Source of the DNA: Paenibacillus sp. AN1007
GTDB taxonomy: Bacteria > Bacillota > Bacilli > Paenibacillales > Paenibacillaceae
Direction of reading: 5' to 3'
Assembly: GCF_040702995.1 (NCBI RefSeq)
Contig: NZ_CP159992.1
Span: 2,381,501 to 2,445,500, forward strand
Length of the DNA stretch: 64,000 bases
Part shown: piece by piece, positions 34,989-44,101 of the stretch
Position numbering within the stretch: position 1 is the first letter of the stretch
Layout: every line of letters begins with the position of its first letter
Translations under genes and position numbers: made by a program
The notes under the pieces: model-generated
Told to the model about the DNA's origin: nothing
The model's database searches: none
Seen by the model: the letters and a program-made list of their open reading frames with translations, nothing else

Positions 34989-36299
34989 TTATTGAACACT
35001 ATAAATAAAGCTTGCTTCTTTGTTTTCAAGCATGTACCTTGCATCTATTATCCGAATGTTGCTCGCATGATCGGTTAGAACTTGAAACTCTGGCCAGGCA
35101 GTAACAATGACACAAATATCACTACCTGCTGCGATTTCATCCAGGGAGTTTGCCATCTTTAATGGATAACCGTAGTGCTCTTCAAAATTCCTCATAGCCA
35201 TCGGATCATAAGCAGAGAGGTTCGTACATCCCTCATCCAGAAGTGCTTCGATAATCCCTACAGCAGGGGAGTGTCTAACATCATCACTGCCAGGTTTGAA
35301 AGCTAAACCGAGTATGCCGATTTGTTCATCCCGATGTTTTAGACTTCTGATTACTTTTCTGACCGTGTGTTCAGATATATCAAGATTTACTTCCATAACA
35401 GCGTTCAATACCTTTGCTTCAACACCATGTTGATTTGCCGCATTTTTCAGAGCAAGAGTGTCCTTAGGAAGACAATATCCTCCGAATCCGCAGCCGAGAT
35501 AAACATAATTTATCATTCCAGCCGGAGACCCTGACCAACGTTTATCCATGTGCAAGAGGCGGAATAACTCAGGTATATTCACCTGTCCTATATGTTCTGC
35601 AATTAGTGCCTGTTCATTTGCGAAGCTGATCATCGTTGCGAGCAATGCATTGGAAGAAAATTTGAGCATTTCTGCTGTTTCTGCGCTCACTTGGGCATAT
35701 GGCACAGTAAAACTTTCATAGAGCTTTACAAGTGAATCTGACGTTACCCGATCTAATTCACCTATGATGATTCGATCAGGATGCATAAAGTCATCCCAAG
35801 CGTTACCTTCTCTCAAAAATTCCGGATTGTATGCCAAGCCGATATCTTGTCCAACTCGAAGTCCGTAATCCTCTATAACTGGCTTGATCTTGGTGCGCAT
35901 CGTGCCTGGGGGTATAGTTGATTTGACTATGATGCTTGGATATGAATCTTTAGATGAAAATCGACATATGTCTTTAACCACATTAAGCAGCATAGACAGA
36001 TCAAGGCCTGCTCCTTCAAGGTAAGGAGTACCGACACTTATAAAAATCAGTTTAGCATCGGAAAGGGATTCCTCCAGACTGTCACACAGTACTACATTTT
36101 CATTCAAATGTTTGTTCAGCATAGTGGATAAACCTGGCTCATGAAATGGAAGTTCACCCTTGCTCAATTCTATTGTTTTATAGATATCCGAGTCATATGC
36201 CTTTACCGAATAGCCTTTTTCCGCAAACCCCAGCGCCGCGGTTAGTCCAACAAAACCTAATCCAACAACAGTAATATCTATGGAATCTTTCACATTCAT
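34989..36299 (-). CDS. UDP-glucose/GDP-mannose dehydrogenase-family enzyme
   Basis: 436 residues. NAD-binding motif VVGLGFVGLTAALGFAEKGY (about 11-30), central dimerisation helix, catalytic Cys276 in GFGGYCLPKD, and C-terminal LGLAFKPGSDDVRHSP. The family oxidises the C6 hydroxyl of a nucleotide hexose to a uronate using two NAD+. The start is ATG 36299, overlapping the epimerase stop as ATGA; a GTG two codons later with GGGGAG is an alternative. Last gene of the operon. With RfbF upstream the substrate could be CDP-glucose rather than UDP-glucose; that is inference. Confidence 0.88.
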   Translation of the reverse strand: MNVKDSIDITVVGLGFVGLTAALGFAEKGYSVKAYDSDIYKTIELSKGELPFHEPGLSTMLNKHLNENVVLCDSLEESLSDAKLIFISVGTPYLEGAGLDLSMLLNVVKDICRFSSKDSYPSIIVKSTIPPGTMRTKIKPVIEDYGLRVGQDIGLAYNPEFLREGNAWDDFMHPDRIIIGELDRVTSDSLVKLYESFTVPYAQVSAETAEMLKFSSNALLATMISFANEQALIAEHIGQVNIPELFRLLHMDKRWSGSPAGMINYVYLGCGFGGYCLPKDTLALKNAANQHGVEAKVLNAVMEVNLDISEHTVRKVIRSLKHRDEQIGILGLAFKPGSDDVRHSPAVGIIEALLDEGCTNLSAYDPMAMRNFEEHYGYPLKMANSLDEIAAGSDICVIVTAWPEFQVLTDHASNIRIIDARYMLENKEASFIYSVQ

Positions 36300-37441
36300 C
36301 TCCCCACCCCGCAACTGATCAAGTAACGCCGGATTCCTTGTTCTAATCCGATTTCAGGATTGAAACGAAGTAGTTTTCTCGCTTTTTCAATGCTGGGGCA
36401 TCTTCGTTGTGGGTTATGAGTCAAATAATGGGGATCAGCTGATTTTTGATATGTAACTGCAGGAAAATACCCTGTTAGTACCCTTGAACATTCAGCAAAT
36501 AGTTGTGCCAGACGGGATACGCTGATTTCTTGGGAATCGGCTCCAATATTAAATACATCAAATTCAGAATGAGTTATGACTTTAAAATACCCCACGATGG
36601 CATCCGCAATGTAACAATACGTTCGGGTTGGTGTACCATCTGATAGAATATCAATTGCTCGCTTTTCTTTGATCGCTTTGGCAAAGTCTGCAGCAGCTCT
36701 CTGATCACTCAGCTCAAGCCCGGGACCATAATTGTTGAAGGGGCGAACAATACGCACCGGGAGCTGATGCTCTTGATAATACAACGAGCAGATCGTTTCT
36801 CCCATCCGCTTGGACTCATCATAACAAGCCCTCGGCCCAATGGTAGCTACATTACCGTTGTATTGTTCTGAGGTGGGTATATACTCTGGATCGGGATTAC
36901 CATAAATCTCGCTGCTTGAAAAATATAATATGCCTTTCGGTTGGTGAGACAGACAAGCATGTAACAGACGCTGCAAGCCAAATACATTAGCCTCCAGCGT
37001 ACGCAGTGGATACTTCCGGTAAAATGATGGTGATGCGATGGATGCCATGTGAAAGATATAATCAGTCCCCGAAATATAATCAGAAAATGAATCCGTAGTC
37101 ACGTCAAAGACAGCTGCAGTTAAGGGCTCCCCTACGGCCTGAAGTCGTTCAAGCCATGAAGGGATTCCTTTAGGAAAACGATCCAAAACAGTAATATGTT
37201 TAATCGGCATGCCTGACCTGTTTATATGTAAAAGGGCAAGCACGAGGTAGTAACCAATAAAACCTCCACCTCCGGTAATTAAAAACCGACATCCTGAAAA
37301 TAAATGTCTCTGCTCCAATTTTTGAGTTATATAGTTCAAGTCTTCTTCAATGATTTCGTTTCCGAAGAAACCAGGCTCCCAGTGAAGGTTGAATGTACGA
37401 GATTGGTCATGTTCTATTGAATCTAACCCCATATTTTCCAT
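36296..37441 (-). CDS. UXS-like NAD-dependent sugar nucleotide epimerase/decarboxylase
   Basis: 381 residues, extended SDR. About 50 extra N-terminal residues precede the cofactor motif ITGGGGFIGYYL. SSSEIYG and YDESKRMGE give the catalytic Ser/Tyr/Lys; PRACYDESK and RPFNNYGPG strongly recall UDP-glucuronate decarboxylase (UDP-xylose synthase). It probably decarboxylates or epimerises the uronate produced by the next gene product. The start is ATG 37441, preceded by AAGGGA and overlapping the rfbF-like end by 19 bp; a dTDP-glucose-dehydratase-like reaction is the alternative. Confidence 0.82.
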   Translation of the reverse strand: MENMGLDSIEHDQSRTFNLHWEPGFFGNEIIEEDLNYITQKLEQRHLFSGCRFLITGGGGFIGYYLVLALLHINRSGMPIKHITVLDRFPKGIPSWLERLQAVGEPLTAAVFDVTTDSFSDYISGTDYIFHMASIASPSFYRKYPLRTLEANVFGLQRLLHACLSHQPKGILYFSSSEIYGNPDPEYIPTSEQYNGNVATIGPRACYDESKRMGETICSLYYQEHQLPVRIVRPFNNYGPGLELSDQRAAADFAKAIKEKRAIDILSDGTPTRTYCYIADAIVGYFKVITHSEFDVFNIGADSQEISVSRLAQLFAECSRVLTGYFPAVTYQKSADPHYLTHNPQRRCPSIEKARKLLRFNPEIGLEQGIRRYLISCGVGR

Positions 37442-38193
37442 GGTGCATTCCCTTCCTCCCATAATTGTTCCAATTCCTGTTTGTCCCGAATCGTATCCAT
37501 ACATGCCCAATAACCTTCATGATAATAGGCCATTAATTGTCCCTGATGAGCAAGTTCTGGTAACACATGGCGCTCTAATTCTGTCTGATCTCCATGGATA
37601 TAATCCAATACCTTTGGTTCCATAACAAAAAAACCCGCGTTTATCCATTCATCAGATAACTGCCCCTTCTCTTGAAAGGAAGTTACTGTACGATCCTGAC
37701 ATTTCATTATGCCAAAGCGGGCTTTGGGTCTAACTGCTGTTACGGTTACAAGCTTGCCATGACTTTTATGAAAGCTTATCAGCTTATGAAGATCGATATC
37801 TCCGATACCGTCGCCATAAGTTAACATAAAGGGTTCACCGTGTAGACGCTGTTTCAATCGCGCTATTCTTCCCCCGGTCATTGTGGCTTGTCCCGTATCG
37901 ATTAGATTGATTTTCCAGTTCAGTTTTGTTGCTGTTAGTAAATCGGTTTGATTTTGATCCAGACTCACCGAGAAATCATTATATAAAAACGGGTAATCCA
38001 GAAAATACTTTTTGATATAATTAGATTTATATCCCAGAGCGAGCTCGAACTCATGAAACCCCTGCGAACTATAGATATGCATAATGTGGCACAAAATTGG
38101 CATGTCACCGATCTCAACCATAGGTTTAGGGCGTACTCTCGTTTCCTCTGCAAGTCTTGTACCTAAACCTCCACATAGAATCACTGTTTTCAT
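37423..38193 (-). CDS. rfbF: Glucose-1-phosphate cytidylyltransferase
   Basis: 256 residues, the usual RfbF length. The signature GGLGTRLAEETRVRPKPM binds the nucleotide, followed by NDFSVSL, TGQATMTGGR, FMLTYGDGIGD, WINAGFFV and the C-terminal CMDTIRDKQELEQLW. It makes CDP-glucose from glucose-1-phosphate and CTP. The start is ATG 38193, sharing one base with the preceding stop (TAATG) and preceded by GGGAG. No CDP-glucose 4,6-dehydratase (RfbG) is present, so this CDP-sugar is routed elsewhere, perhaps through the two following nucleotide-sugar enzymes. Confidence 0.87.
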   Translation of the reverse strand: MKTVILCGGLGTRLAEETRVRPKPMVEIGDMPILCHIMHIYSSQGFHEFELALGYKSNYIKKYFLDYPFLYNDFSVSLDQNQTDLLTATKLNWKINLIDTGQATMTGGRIARLKQRLHGEPFMLTYGDGIGDIDLHKLISFHKSHGKLVTVTAVRPKARFGIMKCQDRTVTSFQEKGQLSDEWINAGFFVMEPKVLDYIHGDQTELERHVLPELAHQGQLMAYYHEGYWACMDTIRDKQELEQLWEEGNAPWKIWG

Positions 38194-39239
38194 TAGAAGT
38201 GACTCCCTTCGTTTCCGGTTTCGCGATTCATTGTTGCATGTTGCTGTGCGTATTCCATAATCGTTTGATGCCATATCATTCGTTCCACACTTAAATGTCC
38301 TTCAGCTTGCCGAACATCAGGGTGAAGACAGCGATTGGCGAAGGCCTGTAGTTGATTCACATAATAATTCATGGGTTCAAATTGTTTTAAATAAGTCTGC
38401 GGATTAGAATCGTTCAGACGGATTTTCAAGCTGTAGAAGCCTGTTAATGGTTTGAAAAAGTTCGGAACAACCACTGTTGCCCGCTCAAAGTAAAGCGTAT
38501 GCATGGCTTTATAAGGGAGTTCGAATGAAGTCAAAACATTCGCTTCAAACCCATTACCATATCGAAGTTTGGCATTAAACGTCCAGTCACAGCCATCGGG
38601 GCCATCAAAATTAGAAAAAGCTGAAACTCGACTTCCTTCCAGGCCTACCAAATGCTGTATCCATTGAAGCCAGTAACAACCAAGGTCATTAAAGCAGCCT
38701 CCGCCTTTAAGTCTCACACTACGATAATTATCACGATGACTTTTGGGTGCTGGAATGCTAATACGGGTTTCTGTCCGATTTAACAAGCCGTATTGACCAG
38801 AGTTTACAATGGCTTTGAGAGCAGCTTGCCAGGGATGATGTGCAGTTATTATCCCTTCCATGAAGACGAGTGAAGGAGATTGCTTCAGAGCACTCGCAAG
38901 CTGCTGGGCATCCTCCTTCCCTAATCCTGCAGGTTTTTCTACAAGCACATGTTTGCCAGCCTCAAGTGCACATAAAACCCATTCCATATGGAGGTCATTG
39001 CTAAGTGCAATATAAACGGCATCAACATGCGGATGCTCCAGTACCTCCTCAAGAGAGTGCAGGACATGAGGGATGGAGTATCGTTGGGCCAGGTGAAGTG
39101 CCTTCGAGCGGGTACGATTAGCTATGGCTACTACCTCCACCTGTGGTATATGCGAAATGACATCCAAAACAGCACGGCTAACGATAGCTGCACTGCCAAG
39201 TATGCCAAGCCGGCAAGTGTTTTTGTTGAGCTCGTTCAT
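38193..39239 (-). CDS. Gfo/Idh/MocA-family dehydrogenase in the biosynthetic cluster
   Basis: 348 residues. Rossmann motif GILGSAAIVSRAVLDV, family Lys motif VEKPAGLGKEDA near 94, then the sheet domain. Resembles sugar- or cyclitol-oxidising members of natural-product and lipopolysaccharide pathways. The start is ATG 39239, forming an ATGA overlap with the second radical SAM gene; an in-frame codon 15 residues upstream is unlikely. Tight coupling to the radical SAM and sugar-nucleotide genes implies that it works on the same sugar, perhaps making or reducing a keto intermediate. Confidence 0.86.
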   Translation of the reverse strand: MNELNKNTCRLGILGSAAIVSRAVLDVISHIPQVEVVAIANRTRSKALHLAQRYSIPHVLHSLEEVLEHPHVDAVYIALSNDLHMEWVLCALEAGKHVLVEKPAGLGKEDAQQLASALKQSPSLVFMEGIITAHHPWQAALKAIVNSGQYGLLNRTETRISIPAPKSHRDNYRSVRLKGGGCFNDLGCYWLQWIQHLVGLEGSRVSAFSNFDGPDGCDWTFNAKLRYGNGFEANVLTSFELPYKAMHTLYFERATVVVPNFFKPLTGFYSLKIRLNDSNPQTYLKQFEPMNYYVNQLQAFANRCLHPDVRQAEGHLSVERMIWHQTIMEYAQQHATMNRETGNEGSHF

Positions 39240-40429
39240 ATATGAGTCAGCGACGATGAGCCATGCAGGTATAATACATTGCATTTTGAACAGGCGGGGG
39301 ACAACTGTTTTCCTAATGTGGTTCGTATTTGATCATAAGCTTTCGAATGCCAAATATCGGATAATGATTGATCATGCAAGTTGCCTACAGAAAATTCGGA
39401 GAAAAACTTACAGGCACTTACATTGCCTGTTGGTGTAATATCTGCTCTTGTGCTCAGTGCCAAACAATTCGAAGCACAGCGTGAAGTCATTGAACGACCA
39501 CTCACGAAATCTTCAATTTCATCAAAGTCCAGTCCAGGCTGATATCGAATCCGTGTTTTCCATGTATGTTCATTAATTGCACTGAGTTCCATCATTAATG
39601 CTGGAATATGCTCGGGTTTGATGTGATATTTAAAAGCATGCCAGCTGCTGCGGTGCTGCTGGTCCATGGGATGAAGCCAATTAAAGTTTTCCTGAAAAAA
39701 GGTATCCATTTCTGCCGACGTTTCATGTGAGATATACCAGGGGAAACATAATAAAACCAGATCAATCCCTTTTTCTTCAAAGAATTTCATTAATGGATGT
39801 AGTTGACCAATCATACTGTCGTTAATTACCGTGTGTATCGATATTTTCCCCTGAAACTTTCCTTCTTTACGCAGCTCCATCAGCCGGTCGATCTGTTTCA
39901 TCACTTTGTCAAATGATCCTTTTCCACGTATCAGATCATGTTCTTTCTCAAACCCTTCAATGGCAATAAGTAACTCAAGGTGAGGTGAGATACGACACAA
40001 CTCATCTTCAAATTTCTCGATCAGGTATGCGTTAGTACAAATCGTTGTTTCTCGGGGGTCTTTTTCAAGCAAGTCGAGAATACCACGAATATCCCGGTGG
40101 AAAAGCGGTTCTCCACCCCATAAATACAGTCTGGACTTCGTATGATGAGTTTCTTCCAATACTCGCTGAAAAACAGCAAGGTCCATGTCCATATTTTGTT
40201 CCGTTTTATCCATATCATGATGGTAGCCCGACTCATTCCACTGATAACAGTGCTTGCATCGCAGATTGCATCGATTGGTCAGTTTTAACGCAACCACTTC
40301 GGGCATGTCCATCTTAAATGAAGGGTTTAGCTTTCGCTCTCTATGCGGAATAACCACATTTCTCATCGTTCGTTTCAAAATCTCAAATGATTTATCATCC
40401 ATTTCTACCCGACTGTTAGGCTGCATCAT
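39236..40429 (-). CDS. Radical SAM/SPASM enzyme, second of tandem pair
   Basis: 397 residues. The radical SAM cluster motif CNLRCKHC uses Cys54, Cys58 and Cys61, with YLWGGEPL (SAM-binding GGEP) near 103. The C-terminal SPASM/twitch region has Cys318, Cys322, Cys340, Cys380 and Cys383 plus VGNLHDQSLSDIW, giving ligands for at least one auxiliary 4Fe-4S cluster. Such proteins include sugar dehydrogenases and epimerases (BtrN, NeoN) as well as peptide maturases; no precursor peptide was found here, and sugar neighbours favour carbohydrate. The ATG follows AAGGAAGAG. Confidence 0.85.
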   Translation of the reverse strand: MMQPNSRVEMDDKSFEILKRTMRNVVIPHRERKLNPSFKMDMPEVVALKLTNRCNLRCKHCYQWNESGYHHDMDKTEQNMDMDLAVFQRVLEETHHTKSRLYLWGGEPLFHRDIRGILDLLEKDPRETTICTNAYLIEKFEDELCRISPHLELLIAIEGFEKEHDLIRGKGSFDKVMKQIDRLMELRKEGKFQGKISIHTVINDSMIGQLHPLMKFFEEKGIDLVLLCFPWYISHETSAEMDTFFQENFNWLHPMDQQHRSSWHAFKYHIKPEHIPALMMELSAINEHTWKTRIRYQPGLDFDEIEDFVSGRSMTSRCASNCLALSTRADITPTGNVSACKFFSEFSVGNLHDQSLSDIWHSKAYDQIRTTLGKQLSPACSKCNVLYLHGSSSLTHI

Positions 40430-40486
40430 ATCTCTTCCTTTCAGACTGAGATTTTGTTAAAAACGTTATGTCCGCGTTGTTGCCTT

Positions 40487-41581
40487 TTACGGTTTTTCGT
40501 TATAAAACAGGCAGCATCCTTGGCATATAGGCAAAAGATGCTTACGAAGGTAACGCCGATATTGCTTGTACTTTTCCCCTCTCCAGATCGCAGCAATGCT
40601 CTCATCATTAACGTTGCCCAGCGTAAGATCATAATAAGCATGACAGGACGTAACATCACCTCTGGCGTTAATTTCGGTGCTTATCCACGGAAAAGGGCAG
40701 CGTTTTTTGATATGCGTCATCGAATGCCAGTCTGCGGAAAAGTATTTCCTGATGTTATCCTCCGACATCATTTGAGGATACGTATTCATATATTTGTTGT
40801 TTTTTTCGCAAAATTCAGCTAGACGCTGGACTTGTTTCTCAATCAGACCCGCATCCATGTCCGAAAAAATGGCTGGATCACAAACAAATCCTTTGGATAG
40901 AGGCGCCTCTTGTACTCCAAATTCTTTTCTGAGAATCCCGCTATACTGTTGATGGTTTTCCTCCGTTATATAAGCCTGCAGCTCAATACTGATGCAATCC
41001 AGCTTGGAAATATCAATGGATTCAAAGAAAAATCGTTGCAGATGCCGGTGATTTGCAGGTGTAACAACTGTACTAATACCGATCTGCGGATACGCACTTC
41101 CTGCTTGTTCTCTCAAGGAAAGCAGTTTGTTGATTCCGCGAATAGCTTTTTTAAACACACCCTTACCACGCTGAGCATCATTAATTTCTTCAGGACCATC
41201 GAGTGAAATCCATATTCGCTCAGGCGCATATTGAATTAACATCTCCGCATGTTTCTCCAAAAGCGTTCCATTCGTCGGGAAATGAACTTTGCTTCCTGAT
41301 TCATGAATGGCCTGAAGTATTTCACCAATTTGAGGATGCAGCAGAGGTTCCCCTCCGTAGAGCTCATAGTAAGGTTGTGCAGGTTTACAGGTTGCGATAA
41401 TATCACGAATCACATCGATACTTAACTGGTTTAAAACCTTATACTCACGATAAGGACCGTTCTCTCCCCATTCGTAACACATTCTGCATCGAAGATTACA
41501 GCTCTCAAGCAGTTGTAAAAAAACCCACTTGGGTAATGAGACATCAAGCTTTGGCATGGTTATTGTGGATTCGATCTGCAT
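40487..41581 (-). CDS. Radical SAM/SPASM enzyme, first of tandem pair
   Basis: 364 residues. Cluster motif CNLRCRMC (Cys28, Cys32, Cys35), then YELYGGEPLLHP. The C-terminal auxiliary region has Cys295, Cys313, Cys353 and Cys356 around STEINARGDVTSCH and LGNVNDESIAAIW, a four-Cys twitch pattern of the kind described for BtrN-like dehydrogenases. Clearly paralogous to the next gene but diverged, so two different C-H chemistries on the sugar are likely. The start has GGAGG at 6 nt and lies within the end of the glycosyltransferase gene (38 bp overlap). Confidence 0.85.
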   Translation of the reverse strand: MQIESTITMPKLDVSLPKWVFLQLLESCNLRCRMCYEWGENGPYREYKVLNQLSIDVIRDIIATCKPAQPYYELYGGEPLLHPQIGEILQAIHESGSKVHFPTNGTLLEKHAEMLIQYAPERIWISLDGPEEINDAQRGKGVFKKAIRGINKLLSLREQAGSAYPQIGISTVVTPANHRHLQRFFFESIDISKLDCISIELQAYITEENHQQYSGILRKEFGVQEAPLSKGFVCDPAIFSDMDAGLIEKQVQRLAEFCEKNNKYMNTYPQMMSEDNIRKYFSADWHSMTHIKKRCPFPWISTEINARGDVTSCHAYYDLTLGNVNDESIAAIWRGEKYKQYRRYLRKHLLPICQGCCLFYNEKP

Positions 41582-42710
41582 GTAATGCCTCCTTCTCGGA
41601 ATGAATGAAGCGGCTCATATATTCTGTGGGATAATCTTGAATCTGTTGTCGTCTAGAGATCAGATTATGAGCAAGTTGTGCTAGTAGATCTTTGGAGTAA
41701 CCCTGCTCAGCCCATACGTTGTACGGTATGCCAAACCCGTTTTCCTCCCAGATGGATGCATTGCGCTTCTCATGCTCACCAAATGGTTCAAGCATAATGA
41801 GTGGTGTGCCTGATGCTAAAGAATCCATCAAAGCCCCTGCACCAGGCTTGGATACAACCGCCATAGCTTGGCGAACCAATCCATAGAGTCCGTGATGTTC
41901 AATGGGTGTCTCATAAACAAAAGGTTTACCAGAATCCGTAACAACGTAGGGAGGAAATGTGTGCAAACCAGACTCGTCTCTGAACCATGTTCGCCAGTGA
42001 GGATCATTCATTACATAGCGTAAAGCTGGCCTATTTGAAGGAACCACCTCATCTTCCGTGTATGCTACAATATCCAGGTCATACCCGTGTTCGGTGTCCA
42101 GGAGTTGACGAAGCTTTTCCCTGAAGGTTCCAATGCCCCATCCTCCTCCGTGAATAACGAGGCGACTTGCGCGTTCTTCATATGGAACCGACGGTTTATC
42201 ATCCACATCAAGTCGATACATAATCTCAAGCCTGTTCGGATGATACAGCGGAATTTCCCGATAAAATGAGGCATAGTCCGGTTTAAGCTTCAGTAATTGT
42301 TTCCATGAGGGGGATAGACTGGAGTCCACATACAACAGATCCACGTCAATCTCATCCTTTGTTCGTTCACGCAGCATATCCAGCAAGTGGACCCAGTGCC
42401 CGGACAACACGATAAATCGAGTACGTTCTTCCTCCAGCCACTGGTCAAGTAGAGACTTTACTGCAGCGGAGTTCAGACTTTGGCGAATGTCTCCGGGTAT
42501 TCGTTGTGATGCAAGAGCGACAGCGAAATTTTCACGATAAGCCTGTCTGCTTTGGTCTGTTTTGAATTGCTTGTCCTCATCCATCACGTTTTCGAATACT
42601 TCAATGCAGGTTTCCAGGCCGAGTTGCTGTAACCTTCTTGCGATGATTAGCCCTGGGATATAAAAACCCAATCCAAAACCGGAACATAATATAGTAATCT
42701 TTTGACCCAT
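41544..42710 (-). CDS. MurG-like (GT28-type) glycosyltransferase
   Basis: 388 residues, two Rossmann-like halves (GT-B). The N-terminal half starts KITILCSGFGLGFYIPG; the C-terminal half has the nucleotide-sugar site SKPGAGALMDSLASGTP and MLEPFGEHEKRNASIWEENG, as in MurG and related GT1/GT28 enzymes. It transfers a nucleotide-activated sugar, probably that made by the rfbF-to-dehydrogenase genes, to an unknown acceptor. The start is ATG 42710 with GGGGAG at 9 nt. No membrane segment, so cytoplasmic or peripheral. Confidence 0.8.
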   Translation of the reverse strand: MGQKITILCSGFGLGFYIPGLIIARRLQQLGLETCIEVFENVMDEDKQFKTDQSRQAYRENFAVALASQRIPGDIRQSLNSAAVKSLLDQWLEEERTRFIVLSGHWVHLLDMLRERTKDEIDVDLLYVDSSLSPSWKQLLKLKPDYASFYREIPLYHPNRLEIMYRLDVDDKPSVPYEERASRLVIHGGGWGIGTFREKLRQLLDTEHGYDLDIVAYTEDEVVPSNRPALRYVMNDPHWRTWFRDESGLHTFPPYVVTDSGKPFVYETPIEHHGLYGLVRQAMAVVSKPGAGALMDSLASGTPLIMLEPFGEHEKRNASIWEENGFGIPYNVWAEQGYSKDLLAQLAHNLISRRQQIQDYPTEYMSRFIHSEKEALHADRIHNNHAKA

Positions 42711-42760
42711 TTGCACCGTCTCCCCTAGCATAGTAAGTTTGGAATCCCGACAAACTCGGG

Positions 42761-44101
42761 CTAGGTAATCATGTTTATCCCTGAATCCAGCAATGACTGG
42801 TTAACTCCAGCAACTACGTTTTGCATATGCTGCTGGCTCTCATAAATAACTGCAAAATAGAGTCGTCCCATGGTACGTTCATTCTGATCACGATTTGTCA
42901 AAGGAGATATAAGAGTTCCCGAGGAGAGTGGCAAGATTCCCATCTCTCTCTCTTTGGTGTACAAGATCTGCTGTTGATTTAAATTTTGAAGCAAGTGTTC
43001 ATATTGGAAACGGGCAGGAACTGCGAGATTGAGCTGTATCAGGCTACTATGCAGCTGTGTATCGGTAATTAAGCCATCCACACCGTGTTTAATTAAACTC
43101 ATGGATTTTCGGGCATTTATTTCAACCAGAGGTTCAATTGAATGATCTTGTAATATCATAGAATCGATACAAACATCACCAAAATAGCCGTCTTGATATA
43201 ATAAGCGTCCGATTTCTAACACTTGATCCGTATAACCGGAATCATATAAGTGCGCTTTGAAGGATTCACTCATCGTATGTGAAGCACCGAATGCGTATCC
43301 ATGATTATCAAGTTGTTGAAAAGAAACGAGTTGAACCTCGCCCGATTCATGAATATAAAGCTGGCAAGAGAAATCAAATTTACGATCCAGTAGAGGTTCT
43401 ACGACAAAACGAATCAACTTTTCCTGTGCAGCTTGCTTATCCAGATGCTTGATCAAACGAAGCAAGGCTTTTTCGGAGTGAATGACGAAATTTCCTTTTC
43501 CGGACACACCAAACTCATCTTTTAGCATCACAGCTCCGTCACAAAGCATTTCTCTGGTGATCGCAAGTAGTTGTTCCCTCCCCTCGACCACTCTGCCGAC
43601 ATTCGGCAGATTCAACCTATCGCGCATTTCAAGTGAGTACGATTTAGCATTAATTCGCTGTATAATATTTTGCTCGGGATAATGGGATGCAAGATGATAC
43701 CTTTGTGCAAAAGCTAGCGTTCCGGGTATTGCTGCAAACGCTTCTAAAGTTGCTTTTTCCAAAGAGAAGCAAGATAGTAGTTGATCTGTAACATTAGAGA
43801 TATTCATGATTTCAAAGACATTTAAGTGATCCATTTCGTTCTCCCTATCTGAGATAAACCATGGATTTCGATTCATATGGATGTCATACCCGATCGAGCG
43901 AATGTAATCATATTGAACGGAGTCCATGACATGGCGCGTAAGCAGCAAGTCTCCGGTTTTACAAAAGACAAACAGAAGCTCGTCCATGGAATCAGTAATC
44001 TTCTTTGTTTGTATATTCTGTATGGCAGGAATAGAAGCAAGCCGGGAATCGCGCCAGTACCGCTCTGCTTCAAATGATCCACAATGTAGAGCAAAATTCA
44101 T
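42761..44101 (-). CDS. ATP-grasp carboxylate ligase (candidate aminoacyl-ACP ligase)
   Basis: 446 residues. A pre-ATP-grasp region (INAKSYSLEMRDRL near 150-163) is followed by the ATP-grasp core: Lys194 in MLKDEFGVSGKGN, VVEPLLDRKFDFS near 233-245, and metal-binding EPLVEINARKS (Glu327, Asn329). This layout recalls BtrJ, which joins glutamate to an acyl carrier protein in butirosin synthesis, and PGM1-type ligases. Its ATG overlaps the ACP stop as ATGA, so ligase and carrier are made together. Charging of an amino acid onto the ACP is inference; a peptide-bond ligase is the alternative. Confidence 0.78.
   Translation of the reverse strand: MNFALHCGSFEAERYWRDSRLASIPAIQNIQTKKITDSMDELLFVFCKTGDLLLTRHVMDSVQYDYIRSIGYDIHMNRNPWFISDRENEMDHLNVFEIMNISNVTDQLLSCFSLEKATLEAFAAIPGTLAFAQRYHLASHYPEQNIIQRINAKSYSLEMRDRLNLPNVGRVVEGREQLLAITREMLCDGAVMLKDEFGVSGKGNFVIHSEKALLRLIKHLDKQAAQEKLIRFVVEPLLDRKFDFSCQLYIHESGEVQLVSFQQLDNHGYAFGASHTMSESFKAHLYDSGYTDQVLEIGRLLYQDGYFGDVCIDSMILQDHSIEPLVEINARKSMSLIKHGVDGLITDTQLHSSLIQLNLAVPARFQYEHLLQNLNQQQILYTKEREMGILPLSSGTLISPLTNRDQNERTMGRLYFAVIYESQQHMQNVVAGVNQSLLDSGINMIT

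Noticed and set aside
36296..37441. CDP-glucose 4,6-dehydratase (RfbG) as partner of RfbF
   Set aside because: The sequence has UXS-type PRACYDESK and RPFNNYGPG blocks and lacks the RfbG-type N-terminus.
39236..41581. RiPP cluster with radical SAM maturases
   Set aside because: No short Cys-, Gly- or Thr-rich precursor gene or peptide-recognition domain was found next to the pair; the only small gene is a clear ACP.
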